In this document: in pieces, positions 1-8,010 of the stretch
How positions within the stretch are numbered: the first letter of the stretch is position 1
Layout: every line of letters starts with the position of its first letter
Source: JBBQYD01 sp942493075
Lineage (GTDB): Bacteria > Verrucomicrobiota > Verrucomicrobiia > Limisphaerales > UBA8199
Assembly (NCBI GenBank): GCA_942493075.1
Contig: OW818681.1
Location: 5,704,001 to 5,768,000 of the forward strand
Length of the DNA stretch: 64,000 nt
Direction of reading: 5' to 3'
Notes under the pieces: generated by a model
Databases searched by the model: none
What the model saw: the letters and a program-made list of their open reading frames with translations, nothing else
Told to the model about the DNA's origin: nothing
Made by a program: the position numbers and the translations under genes

Positions 1-547
1 ATAGACTTGAGGTGCACGCGAGTGAAGTTGCGATTTTTTTAGCGTACAAGCTCATGATGAGACCAATGATGCGCCCGATGCAGGAAATGTGATCAGCCCA
101 ACGGCTTATCGTGGCATGACATCTGCCCTTCTTTTTTCTCGTATGGCATCGCGCATGAGCAGAAACAGAATGAATCCCGCAGTGGCTTCACTTGCGGATT
201 TCGCAAATCGCATTCCCGCTCCACGCCGCGTCGCGCTCGGTTCGTTTTCCGCGGCGTTCGATGCATCCCGGGTCAAGCAGTGTTTCTTCACCCGACGCAT
301 TCCGGTGCAGACGCAGCCTCAGTCGCAGTCAGCGCAAACTGTCATGATCAGACATGTGCCGAAATCCGTCCCGATTCCTGCGCATCCGCAGACCGCTTCC
401 ATCACTTGCGCGGGTCCTTCCGCCACGTTTTGAGGACATACACTGCTCCGTTTTAGGACAGCATAAAAAGACCTTTTTCCTTCGCAGTCCTGGGTGACGC
501 CCATAAAAACCTTCCCTCTTTTTTTCATCCTGTCTGGCGCGCCAGAT
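1..547. other. Left-edge stretch without a convincing gene
   Basis: Short open frames exist on both strands, but none has a recognisable protein, a signal peptide or a plausible start context. The composition resembles the repeat-rich intergenic DNA that follows. I see no RNA gene here. Confidence 0.5.
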
Positions 548-655
548 TCAAGCCGAAGGCTTTGCAGATAGTAGCCGGAGCGTCGTAGCGTAGCGGAGAC
601 CTCCGGTTAACAGACGCTCTCCTAAGCACCCCGGGGCCGGGGTGCCAGAACCATG
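548..655 (+). repeat. Dispersed ~105 bp repeat, copy 1
   Basis: The stretch contains GGAGCGTCGTAGCGTAGCGG, then an ACCTCCGGTTAACAG segment and a small hairpin around CACCCCGGGGCCGGGGTG. A closely similar copy lies at 45860-45963 on the same strand, and a shorter inverted copy lies near 2743-2828. Both same-strand copies are followed within about 200 bp by the nested palindromic repeat, so the two repeat types may travel or accumulate together. It is not coding. Confidence 0.75.
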
Positions 656-769
656 AGGGTTCATTCCACTTACCCCGGGTCGTATGAAACACCGTTCTTT
701 TCGAGCAGCCCTTTGACTCCTCGATAAAGGGAGTGTGAGCGTGGTGTTGCTCCTGTGTTTGGATGTGAC

Positions 770-885
770 TTACGCATCCGGCTAGCTCACGGGTGCTGCC
801 ATTCGATTGCAGGCATGCTGTCCGAACTGAAATCGGTACTGTTGGTAGCCTCCAATTCCGAAAAGGAATCGCATCGTGACCATGG
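770..885 (+). repeat. Nested palindromic repeat, left half (split by IS110)
   Basis: This is the left flank and left outer arm (GGTACTGTTGGTAGCC at 835-850) of the palindrome family also seen at 3.3, 26.4, 46.1 and 54.6 kb. The matching right arm, GGCTACCGACAGTAC, is at 2591-2605, so a single element seems to be separated by the insertion sequence. Bases 849-880 also match the reverse complement of the inside of the 26.4 kb copy, which places the insertion point after about 880. Confidence 0.65.
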
Positions 886-1119
886 ACCTTATAGGGTATT
901 CGTATGTCCATACCGCCGTGCAGCATGGCCGTGCTTAATTTGATGCGCCGCAAGGCTGCTCGTTCGGTAGACTGGCTCCTGTTGGTGACGTGCGTATCGT
1001 TTGGAGAGCTTAGCCTGACTTTCGCATTGCGGAGGTTGGGCGGGTTTCCCGCTGGAAAGATTCGTGTTGTATCCAACCAACAGGCACGGAGGTGTGGGCA
1101 TGCAAACCAAAGGTAAAGC
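886..1119 (+). ncRNA. Candidate bridge (seek) RNA region of the IS110 element
   Basis: IS110-group elements encode a structured guide RNA in the non-coding left end, upstream of the recombinase gene, which pairs with both donor and target. This 230 bp stretch sits in that position, lacks a convincing gene and has several short inverted repeats, for example AGCATGGCCGTGCT near 922. I did not fold it or identify guide loops. The call rests on position and family knowledge. Confidence 0.3.
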
Positions 1120-2448
1120 ATGAATAGTCTTCCTGTTCTCAATCCGAAAGCCGCTGCTATTGACGTGGGCAGTGAGCAAATGCATGTGTCAGTTGCTGGC
1201 GGGCCGCCCAAGGTGTTTGGCTCGACCACCACCGAGTTGCACGCATTGCGCGACTACCTGCTGGAACAAGGGGTCAACACAGTGGCGATGGAAGCGACCG
1301 GAATTTATTGGCTTTGTCCGTATGAGGTGCTGGAAAAAGCCGGTCTCAATCCGATCATGGTGAACGGGAAGTACGTTCGCAACCTGCCAGGCCGCAAGAC
1401 CGACATGAGCGATTGTCAATGGCAGGCGACCTTGCATGCGCACGGGTTGCTCAGGGCGGGGTTTGTTCCGCCCGATCATATCCGGCGTTTGCAGGATTAT
1501 TTGCGTTTGCGCGCCGATCACATCTCCAGTTGCGCCACGAGCGAGCAGCATATGCAGAAAGCACTGGAGCGAATGAACATCAAGATTCATGATGTGATCA
1601 GCGATCTGACCGGAGTGAGTGGATTAAAGATGGTGAGAGCTATTCTTGAGGGAGAGCGCGATCCGGAGAAACTGCTGGCATTGTGCGACCCGACGATCCA
1701 GAAGAAGAAAGCCAAGCGTGTGTGCGAAGCGCTGCGAGGGACGTGGAAGCAAGAGCACCTCTTTGCCCTGCGCCAAGCCTTGGCAGCCTGGGAGTTTTAT
1801 CGCGCCCGGATTGCCGAATGCGATCAGGCTCTGGAAGAGGTGCTCAAGAAAATGACGGAGCACAAGGCCGATCCCCCTGGGGAGTTGCCCAAGTCGGACC
1901 GAAAGAACAAGAGCAACACTCCGCAGATAGATGGGTTGCTGAAGTTGCTCTGGAAACTCTGTGACGGCAAGGATGCGACAAGGCTGCCCGGGATAACTGA
2001 GCACACACTGCTACGGTTGGTTTCGGAGGTTGGAACCGACCTCAAAGCCCATTGGGAGAACGAAAAGAGGTTTACCTCGTGGCTGGGGCTGGCTCCCGGG
2101 ACCCATCAGAGCGGCAAGCGGCGCAGATCGGAGAAGCGATCAACCAACAAAGCAGGCCGACTCTTATGTGTGATTGCCCGAGCGGTGGGCAAGACAAATG
2201 ATCGAGCCTTGGGAGGGTTCTATCGAAGAATCCGAAGCCGCAGCGGCGGCCTGGTAGCAAGCAGGGCACTGGCTCGCAAGCTTGGAGCAATGTTCTGGAG
2301 AGTGATGGTCCACGGATTAGCTTACGTGGAGCATGGTCTGGCCAAGTATGAGGAAAAAGTACTGCAGACAGAACATACGACATTAGCCCGCCGGGCCAGG
2401 AGACTTGGACTAACACTAGCCCCTATGCAAAACCCTATGAAAACCTAG
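1120..2448 (+). CDS. IS110-family transposase (RNA-guided DEDD recombinase)
   Basis: This is a 442-residue transposase. The N-terminal RuvC-like DEDD domain begins AAIDVGSEQMHVSVAG (first catalytic Asp near residue 16) and includes VAMEATGIYW and the GRKTDMSDC motif. The C-terminal Tnp_20 (IS116/IS110/IS902) domain starts at LPGITEHTLLRLVSEVG and contains FTSWLGLAPGTHQSGK, with the candidate catalytic serine in HQSGK. Length and both domains are complete, so the gene may be active. ATG at 1120 follows AAAGGTAAAGC, a weak ribosome site. Proteins of this family carry out cut-and-paste or copy insertion directed by the adjacent bridge RNA (established for IS621). No second copy lies in the window. 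Confidence 0.93.
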   Translation: MNSLPVLNPKAAAIDVGSEQMHVSVAGGPPKVFGSTTTELHALRDYLLEQGVNTVAMEATGIYWLCPYEVLEKAGLNPIMVNGKYVRNLPGRKTDMSDCQWQATLHAHGLLRAGFVPPDHIRRLQDYLRLRADHISSCATSEQHMQKALERMNIKIHDVISDLTGVSGLKMVRAILEGERDPEKLLALCDPTIQKKKAKRVCEALRGTWKQEHLFALRQALAAWEFYRARIAECDQALEEVLKKMTEHKADPPGELPKSDRKNKSNTPQIDGLLKLLWKLCDGKDATRLPGITEHTLLRLVSEVGTDLKAHWENEKRFTSWLGLAPGTHQSGKRRRSEKRSTNKAGRLLCVIARAVGKTNDRALGGFYRRIRSRSGGLVASRALARKLGAMFWRVMVHGLAYVEHGLAKYEEKVLQTEHTTLARRARRLGLTLAPMQNPMKT

Positions 2449-2492
2449 CTTTGCCCTCCCAAAAATCCTGCCGTCGTTAGGCAGGTCCATGG

Positions 2493-2660
2493 AAAGTCTC
2501 GCGTCTCTTTTTATGTCCACCCTGTTTTTCGGGTTTGCAGCTCAAAAGCGGCAAACCCGAAAAACCGGGACTGTATGTTGTAGGACTTTGGGCTACCGAC
2601 AGTACTGAAGTGCAATGAACATCGCTGGTGTCCGACCGCTCGCTGTGCAATGAGGCCGAA
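2493..2660 (+). repeat. Nested palindromic repeat, right half (split by IS110)
   Basis: The stretch holds an inner hairpin, TTTTTCGGGTTTGC...GGCAAACCCGAAAAA (about 2524-2566), then the right outer arm GGCTACCGACAGTACTG at 2591-2607 and the conserved right flank AAGTGCAATGAACATCGCTG. It aligns with 3310-3450 and 46050-46180, and it completes the left half at 770-885. Confidence 0.65.
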
Positions 2661-2742
2661 CCTCTCCCTCGCTTTTCTGGCCTCGTGGCGGTCGTTCTCG
2701 TGGTATCAGCTCCTCTGTATAGTCACTCGGTTGGTCGGTTGT

Positions 2743-2828
2743 TTCTGGCACCCCGGTTCCGGGGTGCCATTCCAGTCTGCGACTGAACCGGAGGTCTCCG
2801 CTACGCTACGACGCTCCGGCTACCATCT
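2743..2828 (-). repeat. Dispersed ~105 bp repeat, inverted partial copy
   Basis: On the minus strand this repeats the GGAGCGTCGTAGCGTAGCGG and ACCTCCGGTT blocks and the CACCCCGG...CCGGGGTG hairpin found at 548-655 and 45860-45963. The flanking 2660-3214 stretch shows no convincing gene. Confidence 0.65.
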
Positions 2829-3224
2829 GACAACCATTCTGGTTGTGGCCCCGATTCGGCCCTCGAAAGTGAACCAGGGGCCCCAGGACCGGTGTGTATG
2901 TCATGGAGCGTCAATCGCTCCGCTGCTCAAGCCGCCAAGACCTCCAAATCTCGGTTTACGCCCCTGCCCCGAGTAACGCGCATGCGGAGCACGCGACCTT
3001 TTGCGCAGCCTAAGACTGTTTCACTCGAAGACGCCAGGATTATCCGCAAAAAACCAAGAAAATGGCACACCTCCGATCCGGTTCCTAGAACTTTGCGTCC
3101 TGGCTTCTTGGCGTGACAATTCCCCGTTTCAGAGCTGCGCTCCACGCCGTGTTTCATGGAAAGCGGCGGTTCAGGCGAGAAGTCATATACAAGGACAGGT
3201 CCCGATAAATTGCCACTGTCAGCG

Positions 3225-3480
3225 AGTCATCCGGCTAGCTCACGGGTGCTGCCATTCGATTGCAGGCATGCTGTCCGCACCGGAATCCTTACTGTTGGTA
3301 ATTCGCGTTCTTTTTTATGTCACCTAGGTTTTTTGGGGTTGCAGCTCAAAAGCGCAAACCCGAAAAACCGGTTCTGTATGTTGTAGGACTTTGTGCTACC
3401 GACAGTACTGAAGTGCAATGAACATCGCTGGGTGTCCGGCCGCTCGCTGGTGCAATGAGGCCGAACCTCTTCCTCGCTTT
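3225..3480 (+). repeat. Nested palindromic repeat, uninterrupted copy
   Basis: The outer arms are TTACTGTTGGTA (3289-3300) and TACCGACAGTA (3398-3408). The inner hairpin is imperfect (about 3327-3369). The left flank GGCTAGCTCACGGGTGCTGC and the right flank around GCAATGAACATCGCTGG match the copy split by the IS110 element. This copy is therefore the local reference for what that element looked like before insertion. Confidence 0.7.
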
Positions 3481-3545
3481 TCTGGCCTCGTTGCGTTCGT
3501 TCTCGTGGTATCAGCTCTGAGGTATTGCCCTACCTCGCGTAGAAG

Positions 3546-4634
3546 TCACTTTCTACTGGCTGAGATGCAGAACCAGGCGAGCGGGACGAGAATAAGGACG
3601 CTGAGGACATATCGCACGTAACCCTTTTTCTTAACGTCCGTTGGCTGGCGCCGGTGTTCGATTCCAACAACCTCATTGTAGCGCCTCAGGACCTGGGCGT
3701 CGCTCGGCCACTGCGTCGCCATCACACTAACCGTGCGTGGACTTGAGTTGGTCAGGTGCCTGAAATCGCGGACGACCGAAGGTCCGGGTAACTCGGGTAT
3801 GAAAGAAACCTCATCGCTCACCTTGCTTGAGAACCGGGTAACGACGACTTTAGTGCGGGAGTGCAACCTCGGAGGGGATGACACGGAGGCAGGCCAGCAA
3901 TAGTAGTATGAAACCTCCACGCGAGACGGGAGAGTCATGCCCGAAATATTTGTGATACCTGTCGCTGTAAAGACGATATTCGTAAAGAGGTCCGGCATGG
4001 CACCGTTCGTTCCCAGCCCACGCCGGTTTTCGAAAACCGTAATGGTCGAAGGTAGAAAAGGGGGCTCTTGCGACAAGGTCCACTGACCGAACCGGGGGTA
4101 CGGGGGAAGCTCCGCTCCGGTGGCAATCGCCCTTATTGGGTAGATACTCAACCCTGTGACGGATTGAAAATAGTGATGTGATGCGTAGGCATACCACAGG
4201 ACCATGATTTCGGAGGGGCCGCCTGCAAAAGGGACGCTTCCAATTCCTCTGCCAGCTTCACCCCGGTTGGCCACCTTTGGGTGCTTAGCTTTCTGCGAAC
4301 TTGTGTTGTTAACTGTGTAAAAGTAACTCCCATCCGATGAGGCTTCCACGGAGTCGGGAAAAGAGTAATCATCTTGTGGCCTTACGGCCTCCGTGGGCTG
4401 AACGGTGCCATCTGGCACGAGTTTCATATACCACTTCTTTCCTTTCACCTCGACATCGAAATCATAGACAGGGGACGTTCTGCCGGAGCCAATCCCCGGA
4501 CCATACTCGGTTGCAATCTTGCCAGACACCGCGTACTCGTACTGCGCTGCGGCATTCAGACTCCAACAAACACATCCAACAAAGCAGCACACTACCCAAC
4601 GAATCGGAATCGTAAGCTGATCCAGTCTGGCCAT
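3546..4634 (-). CDS. Secreted or membrane-anchored protein of unknown function
   Basis: No family is recognised. From the start at 4634 (MARLDQ...) the product is about 362 residues. A hydrophobic signal segment (WVVCCFVGCVCW) is followed by an Ala-rich cleavage-like site before QYEYAVSGK. The body is predicted extracytoplasmic and mostly beta, with aromatic-rich stretches. A single hydrophobic segment near the C-terminus (YVRYVLSVLILVPLAWFC) is followed by basic residues, so the protein may be held in the membrane by its tail. A start six codons further upstream (4652) is possible. It ends in TGA followed by a small hairpin. I considered selenocysteine here and rejected it because the frame then runs only into repeat DNA. 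Confidence 0.6.
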   Translation of the reverse strand: MARLDQLTIPIRWVVCCFVGCVCWSLNAAAQYEYAVSGKIATEYGPGIGSGRTSPVYDFDVEVKGKKWYMKLVPDGTVQPTEAVRPQDDYSFPDSVEASSDGSYFYTVNNTSSQKAKHPKVANRGEAGRGIGSVPFAGGPSEIMVLWYAYASHHYFQSVTGLSIYPIRAIATGAELPPYPRFGQWTLSQEPPFLPSTITVFENRRGLGTNGAMPDLFTNIVFTATGITNISGMTLPSRVEVSYYYCWPASVSSPPRLHSRTKVVVTRFSSKVSDEVSFIPELPGPSVVRDFRHLTNSSPRTVSVMATQWPSDAQVLRRYNEVVGIEHRRQPTDVKKKGYVRYVLSVLILVPLAWFCISASRK

Positions 4635-4888
4635 TCCCGCAGTGAACCTCAAACCCAGCTAAAGTCAAGAAGGAGGCGAAACCCAACCACTGGTCTGCCT
4701 TTTCATTAGGCTCCTTGGCCTCAGCCTGTCATAACGCCCGTTTTCTCCATCCCGCCTGCCCGGGCAAAACCAGGGATTGTCAGTTATACATCTTAGATTA
4801 ACCTTTCTTCGCCACGAGGCCTGAAGCGGTTTATGGGATGGCTGTCCGGGTTGAAGAGCGTGGTAACGGTTCTTGTAAGACTCCATTG

Positions 4889-6022
4889 ATGAACGTTTTA
4901 TTTGCAGTACAAGGCGACGGACGCGGGCATATGACCCAGGCGATCGCGTATGGCGAGATGCTCGCGAATCACGGGCATAAAGTCGTTGGAGTCCTGGCCG
5001 GCACGAATCAAAGCCGTCAACTGCCTTCGTTCTTCCTGAACGCCTTCACCGTTCCCGTGCGCACGTTCGAAAGCCCAGGCTTTTCAATGAAGCAAGGGCG
5101 CTCCATCTCAACAGTGCGCTCTGCCATACACCTGTTCCGGAATCTGCCCACCTACAGCCGCAGCCTGGATCTCGTCGGAGAAGCCATCCGCGAGACGAAA
5201 CCGGATTTGGTCATCAATTTTCTCGAGCCATTGGTCGGATATTTTTATCTGCGCCGCCGATCCCCAGTGCCGATGCTCGCCGTGGCGCATCATTTCATGT
5301 TCGAACATCCGCGCTACCCGCGCATTGGCGGGTTCCCATTCCAACGGATCGGGATGAAGCGTTACGTAAACCTGACCGCTGCGAATGCGCACCGTCTCGG
5401 GCTCTCATTTTATCCGGCGGATGATCTGCCGCAAAAAAGGCTGTTTGTTTGCCCGCCCATCCTCCGGCGTCAGCTCTTTCAACTCAGCGCAGATCCGAAT
5501 GGCAAGCATCTACTGGTCTATCTGCTCAATCACGGCTACGAGACGGAGGTCGAACAGTGGCACGCGAGCCATCCGGAAGTGCCCGTGCATTGTTTCTACG
5601 ATAAACCGGGTGCGCCCGCCGAAGAGCAGCGGCGTCCGAACCTCACGTTCCACGCGCTTCATGGTGAGAAGTATCTAAGAATGATGGCGTCCTCCGGCGG
5701 AGTGGTTTGCACAGCCGGCTTTGAATCCATCAGCGAAGCGGCATATCTAGGCAAACCGCTCTTGATGATCCCGGTGGAAAATCATCCTGAACAGCACGTC
5801 AATTCAACCGATGCGGAGCTCTGCGGTTTGGGCATGAGGGACAACCATTATCGGCTGGAACGTTTGCTTAAGCCAAATCCAACGAAGCTGGAATTCGATT
5901 TCAAGGCCTGGGTGAATAGCGCGGAAAGCCTGGCAGTGCGCGCGGCTGAGATCACTGCCGGGTGGCCGGGTACGATCAAAACCAGCGGGTCGATCTCCGG
6001 AATGGCTTCCGCAAACAGCTAA
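4889..6022 (+). CDS. MJ1255/VC2487-type glycosyltransferase
   Basis: The product is a GT-B fold transferase of about 377 residues. The N-terminus, NVLFAVQGDGRGHMTQAIAY, has the glycine-rich GDGRGH loop of the MJ1255/VC2487 family, which is distantly related to MurG and other family-28 enzymes. The C-terminal half carries the sugar-nucleotide-binding region GGVVCTAGFESISEAAYLGK followed by PLLMIPVENHPEQHVNS, typical for these enzymes. ATG at 4889 is chosen over the upstream in-frame codon at 4838 because the conserved beta-strand starts right there. The acceptor and sugar donor cannot be read from sequence. No glycan genes neighbour it, so its pathway is unknown. It converges with the DUF883-like gene. 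Confidence 0.82.
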   Translation: MNVLFAVQGDGRGHMTQAIAYGEMLANHGHKVVGVLAGTNQSRQLPSFFLNAFTVPVRTFESPGFSMKQGRSISTVRSAIHLFRNLPTYSRSLDLVGEAIRETKPDLVINFLEPLVGYFYLRRRSPVPMLAVAHHFMFEHPRYPRIGGFPFQRIGMKRYVNLTAANAHRLGLSFYPADDLPQKRLFVCPPILRRQLFQLSADPNGKHLLVYLLNHGYETEVEQWHASHPEVPVHCFYDKPGAPAEEQRRPNLTFHALHGEKYLRMMASSGGVVCTAGFESISEAAYLGKPLLMIPVENHPEQHVNSTDAELCGLGMRDNHYRLERLLKPNPTKLEFDFKAWVNSAESLAVRAAEITAGWPGTIKTSGSISGMASANS

Positions 6023-6027
6023 CCCGG

Positions 6028-6339
6028 TTAATCCCGCTTGCGGCTTCGGCAGAGCAACACGCCCAGCAGTAGGCCCGCGCCGAATGCTAAACCGGCGGTA
6101 GAGTAAGGATTGCGCCGCATCGCTTTATCGGTGGCGACTGATCCAGCCACGATCTGCGAACGTATCTTACGGCAACTCTCCTTCAGGCGCTCCAGGCGTG
6201 GATGCAATTCATCGGCTGGAATGGATTTGCCTGCAGCCGCAGCGAAATCATCCACTCCCTGAACTACCATGGTAAGGTCGTCCACTAGTGCGTCGAGCGA
6301 GCCTTCCTTCGAGATCAGATCTTTGTAATAAACTTCCAT
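6028..6339 (-). CDS. DUF883/ElaB-YqjD-like small membrane-anchored protein
   Basis: This is a 103-residue protein. A charged, probably helical N-terminal part (about residues 1-70) ends in a single C-terminal membrane segment, GLAFGAGLLLGVLL, with an RKRD tail. NPYSTAGLAFGAGLLLGVLL resembles the RxxPxxxxGxAxGxGxLxG C-terminus of ElaB/YqjD proteins, which bind ribosomes and anchor them to the inner membrane in stationary-phase E. coli. The start at 6339 (MEVYYKDL) is chosen because upstream in-frame sequence is not conserved-looking. The role here is inferred from the family only. Confidence 0.68.
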   Translation of the reverse strand: MEVYYKDLISKEGSLDALVDDLTMVVQGVDDFAAAAGKSIPADELHPRLERLKESCRKIRSQIVAGSVATDKAMRRNPYSTAGLAFGAGLLLGVLLCRSRKRD

Positions 6340-6521
6340 AACCAATCCACGCTGTAAATCTTGGGCCTTTGTTGATCGTCCTGGTGTACTGTTAAGCCAA
6401 AGTCCACGAAAATCAACTGGGGCACAAGCTTCCTTGCTGGAAAGGTGAGGACAGAGCTTTGGACCGGACGGCACGCCGGCACAAAGCCGGGCCTCGCTTA
6501 AACCTGAATCCTGAGGCTATC

Positions 6522-7997
6522 CTACTTGCCTTGCGCCAGAGCAGGCACAGGCTTGCCCGCTGGCTGCGTGGTGGCCTTGTCGATGGAAGCAGAAATTGAA
6601 TTGAGGAACTTCGCCGGGGCCACACCCATGCCGATGATCGCGGCCATCAACAGGACGCAAAGCAGCCGGGTGGAGAAATCGAGGCGAATCAACGGACGCT
6701 CCCCCGCATCGCGGAACCAGGCTTCACGGACAACGCAGAGGTAATAGTAAATCGCGATGGCAGTGTTGATCACCGCAATGATCACCAAGGCCAGGTAACC
6801 TTTGCTCAGGGCGGCTGAAAGCAGGCTGAGTTTACCCATGAAACCCACAAAGGGCGGGATGCCCGCCAGCCCAAACACACCTACGGCCAGAGTGACAGCC
6901 AAAAGTGGCGAGCGCTTGTGGAGGCCAGCCAGCTCTTCGATGCTCAGGTTCAATCCGTCTTTGGAGACCTTGCAGATCACAACGAAACAGGCGAGCACCA
7001 TGAACAGGTAACCTACGATGTAATAGACGGCGGCCGTAAACCCAGCCTGGCTTAACGCCACGAAACCCATCATGGCGTAACCCGCGTGCGCGATGCCGGA
7101 AAACCCGAGCAGCCGTTTGAAATCGCTTTGATTCAGCGCAATCAAATTACCGTATAACATGGAGCCTACTGCGAGAATTGCGAGCAGCGAGGCGAAGGTG
7201 TGGTTATCGGGCATGCTCAATGAGACGAGCCGAACCAGCACGGCGACGGCACCAATCTTCGGGAGCGACGCGATCAAGCTGGCTGTCTCATTAGAGGCAC
7301 CCTGGTAAACATCAGGAGTCCAGAAGTGGAACGGGAAAACTGCGAGTTTGTAGTAGAACCCGCCCAGCGCCATGGCCAAGCCTGCAATCGCCAGCGGTGA
7401 GTTCATGACCGGCTGGAGACGTGGCAACATCTCGTTCAGCAGGGTGGTGCCGGTCAACCCGTAGAGATAACTCATGCCAAAGAACATGATGCCGTTGGCG
7501 GCGACGCCGAACATCATGTATTTAATGGCTGCCTCCATTTGCACCCGGTGGCCTGTGCCTTCGCGGCGCATTGGCACCATCAGGTAAAGCGGATAAGAGG
7601 AAACTTCCAGCGCCACGACCATCGCGATGAGGTCCAGGCAACTCACCATTGTGATCAATCCGAAAACGCTGATCGAAAGAAACAGGTAGTACTCGGGCTT
7701 AACTTCCTCGCGAATATCACCCAACGACCCGCTCAGCAGGAGCACCAGGAAGAAACCACAGGCGAAGACCAGCTTGAGCATCTGGGAAAAGCCATCCACC
7801 CGGTATGCGCCGCTAAAAAGAGTGGCTTCCTGGCAAAACGAGAGCGCGCACGCACCGATGACGGCTAGTGCCACACCGAGTGACGCCATCCGGGCCAGGC
7901 GGCCCTGATTCTCTCCCAGCGTAATTACGAAGAGCACCAGCGCGCCAGCCAGCAACACCAGTTCGGGCAAATAAGCCATGAAATTCTGCATCGTCAT
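6522..7997 (-). CDS. nuoN: NADH-quinone oxidoreductase subunit N
   Basis: This is a 491-residue polytopic subunit of the complex I membrane arm and one of the antiporter-like proton-channel proteins. Recognisable parts are LIAMVVALEVSSYPLYLMV (the helix with the key glutamate), FPFHFWTPDVYQGA and the conserved lysine region around LIALNQSDFKRLLGFSGIAHAGY. Length fits NuoN (about 480-500). It is the last gene of the nuoH-N operon, 13 bp after nuoM. A small GC hairpin (CCGGC...GCCGG, 6476-6490) lies downstream without a T-run, so I do not claim a terminator. Confidence 0.95.
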   Translation of the reverse strand: MTMQNFMAYLPELVLLAGALVLFVITLGENQGRLARMASLGVALAVIGACALSFCQEATLFSGAYRVDGFSQMLKLVFACGFFLVLLLSGSLGDIREEVKPEYYLFLSISVFGLITMVSCLDLIAMVVALEVSSYPLYLMVPMRREGTGHRVQMEAAIKYMMFGVAANGIMFFGMSYLYGLTGTTLLNEMLPRLQPVMNSPLAIAGLAMALGGFYYKLAVFPFHFWTPDVYQGASNETASLIASLPKIGAVAVLVRLVSLSMPDNHTFASLLAILAVGSMLYGNLIALNQSDFKRLLGFSGIAHAGYAMMGFVALSQAGFTAAVYYIVGYLFMVLACFVVICKVSKDGLNLSIEELAGLHKRSPLLAVTLAVGVFGLAGIPPFVGFMGKLSLLSAALSKGYLALVIIAVINTAIAIYYYLCVVREAWFRDAGERPLIRLDFSTRLLCVLLMAAIIGMGVAPAKFLNSISASIDKATTQPAGKPVPALAQGK

Positions 7998-8010
7998 TCC
8001 ATTTCCAAGG

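Larger units (their letters stand above)
886..2490 (+). mobile_element. IS110-family insertion sequence (ends approximate)
   Basis: The element has one DEDD/serine transposase gene with about 230 bp of non-coding DNA on the left and about 40 bp on the right. That asymmetry is typical of the IS110 group. CCATGGA occurs at 880-886 and again at 2487-2493, flanking the element, and may mark the insertion point. The right end contains a hairpin (CCTGCC...GGCAGG, 2467-2485). No long terminal inverted repeats are visible, as expected for this family. The exact ends are an inference from comparison with the uninterrupted palindrome copy at 3.3 kb. Confidence 0.55.

Noticed and set aside
89..433. 114-residue open frame near the left edge
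   Set aside because: No recognisable features, competing frames on the other strand, and no supported start. Not convincing as a gene.
525..1232. 235-residue minus-strand frame across the IS left end
   Set aside because: It spans the dispersed repeat, the palindrome and the start of the transposase gene, so it is not a coherent gene.
2650..3157. Several frames of 70-110 residues between the IS and the 3.3 kb palindrome
   Set aside because: They lie in repeat DNA (inverted copy of the 105 bp repeat) and overlap each other on both strands.
3480..3548. TGA at the end of the 3546-4634 gene followed by hairpin GAGGTA-GGGCAA-TACCTC, as a possible further Sec site
   Set aside because: The frame after TGA runs only through the palindromic repeat, no Cys is near the TGA, the loop is not AUGGC, and the protein already ends naturally with a basic tail after a membrane helix.
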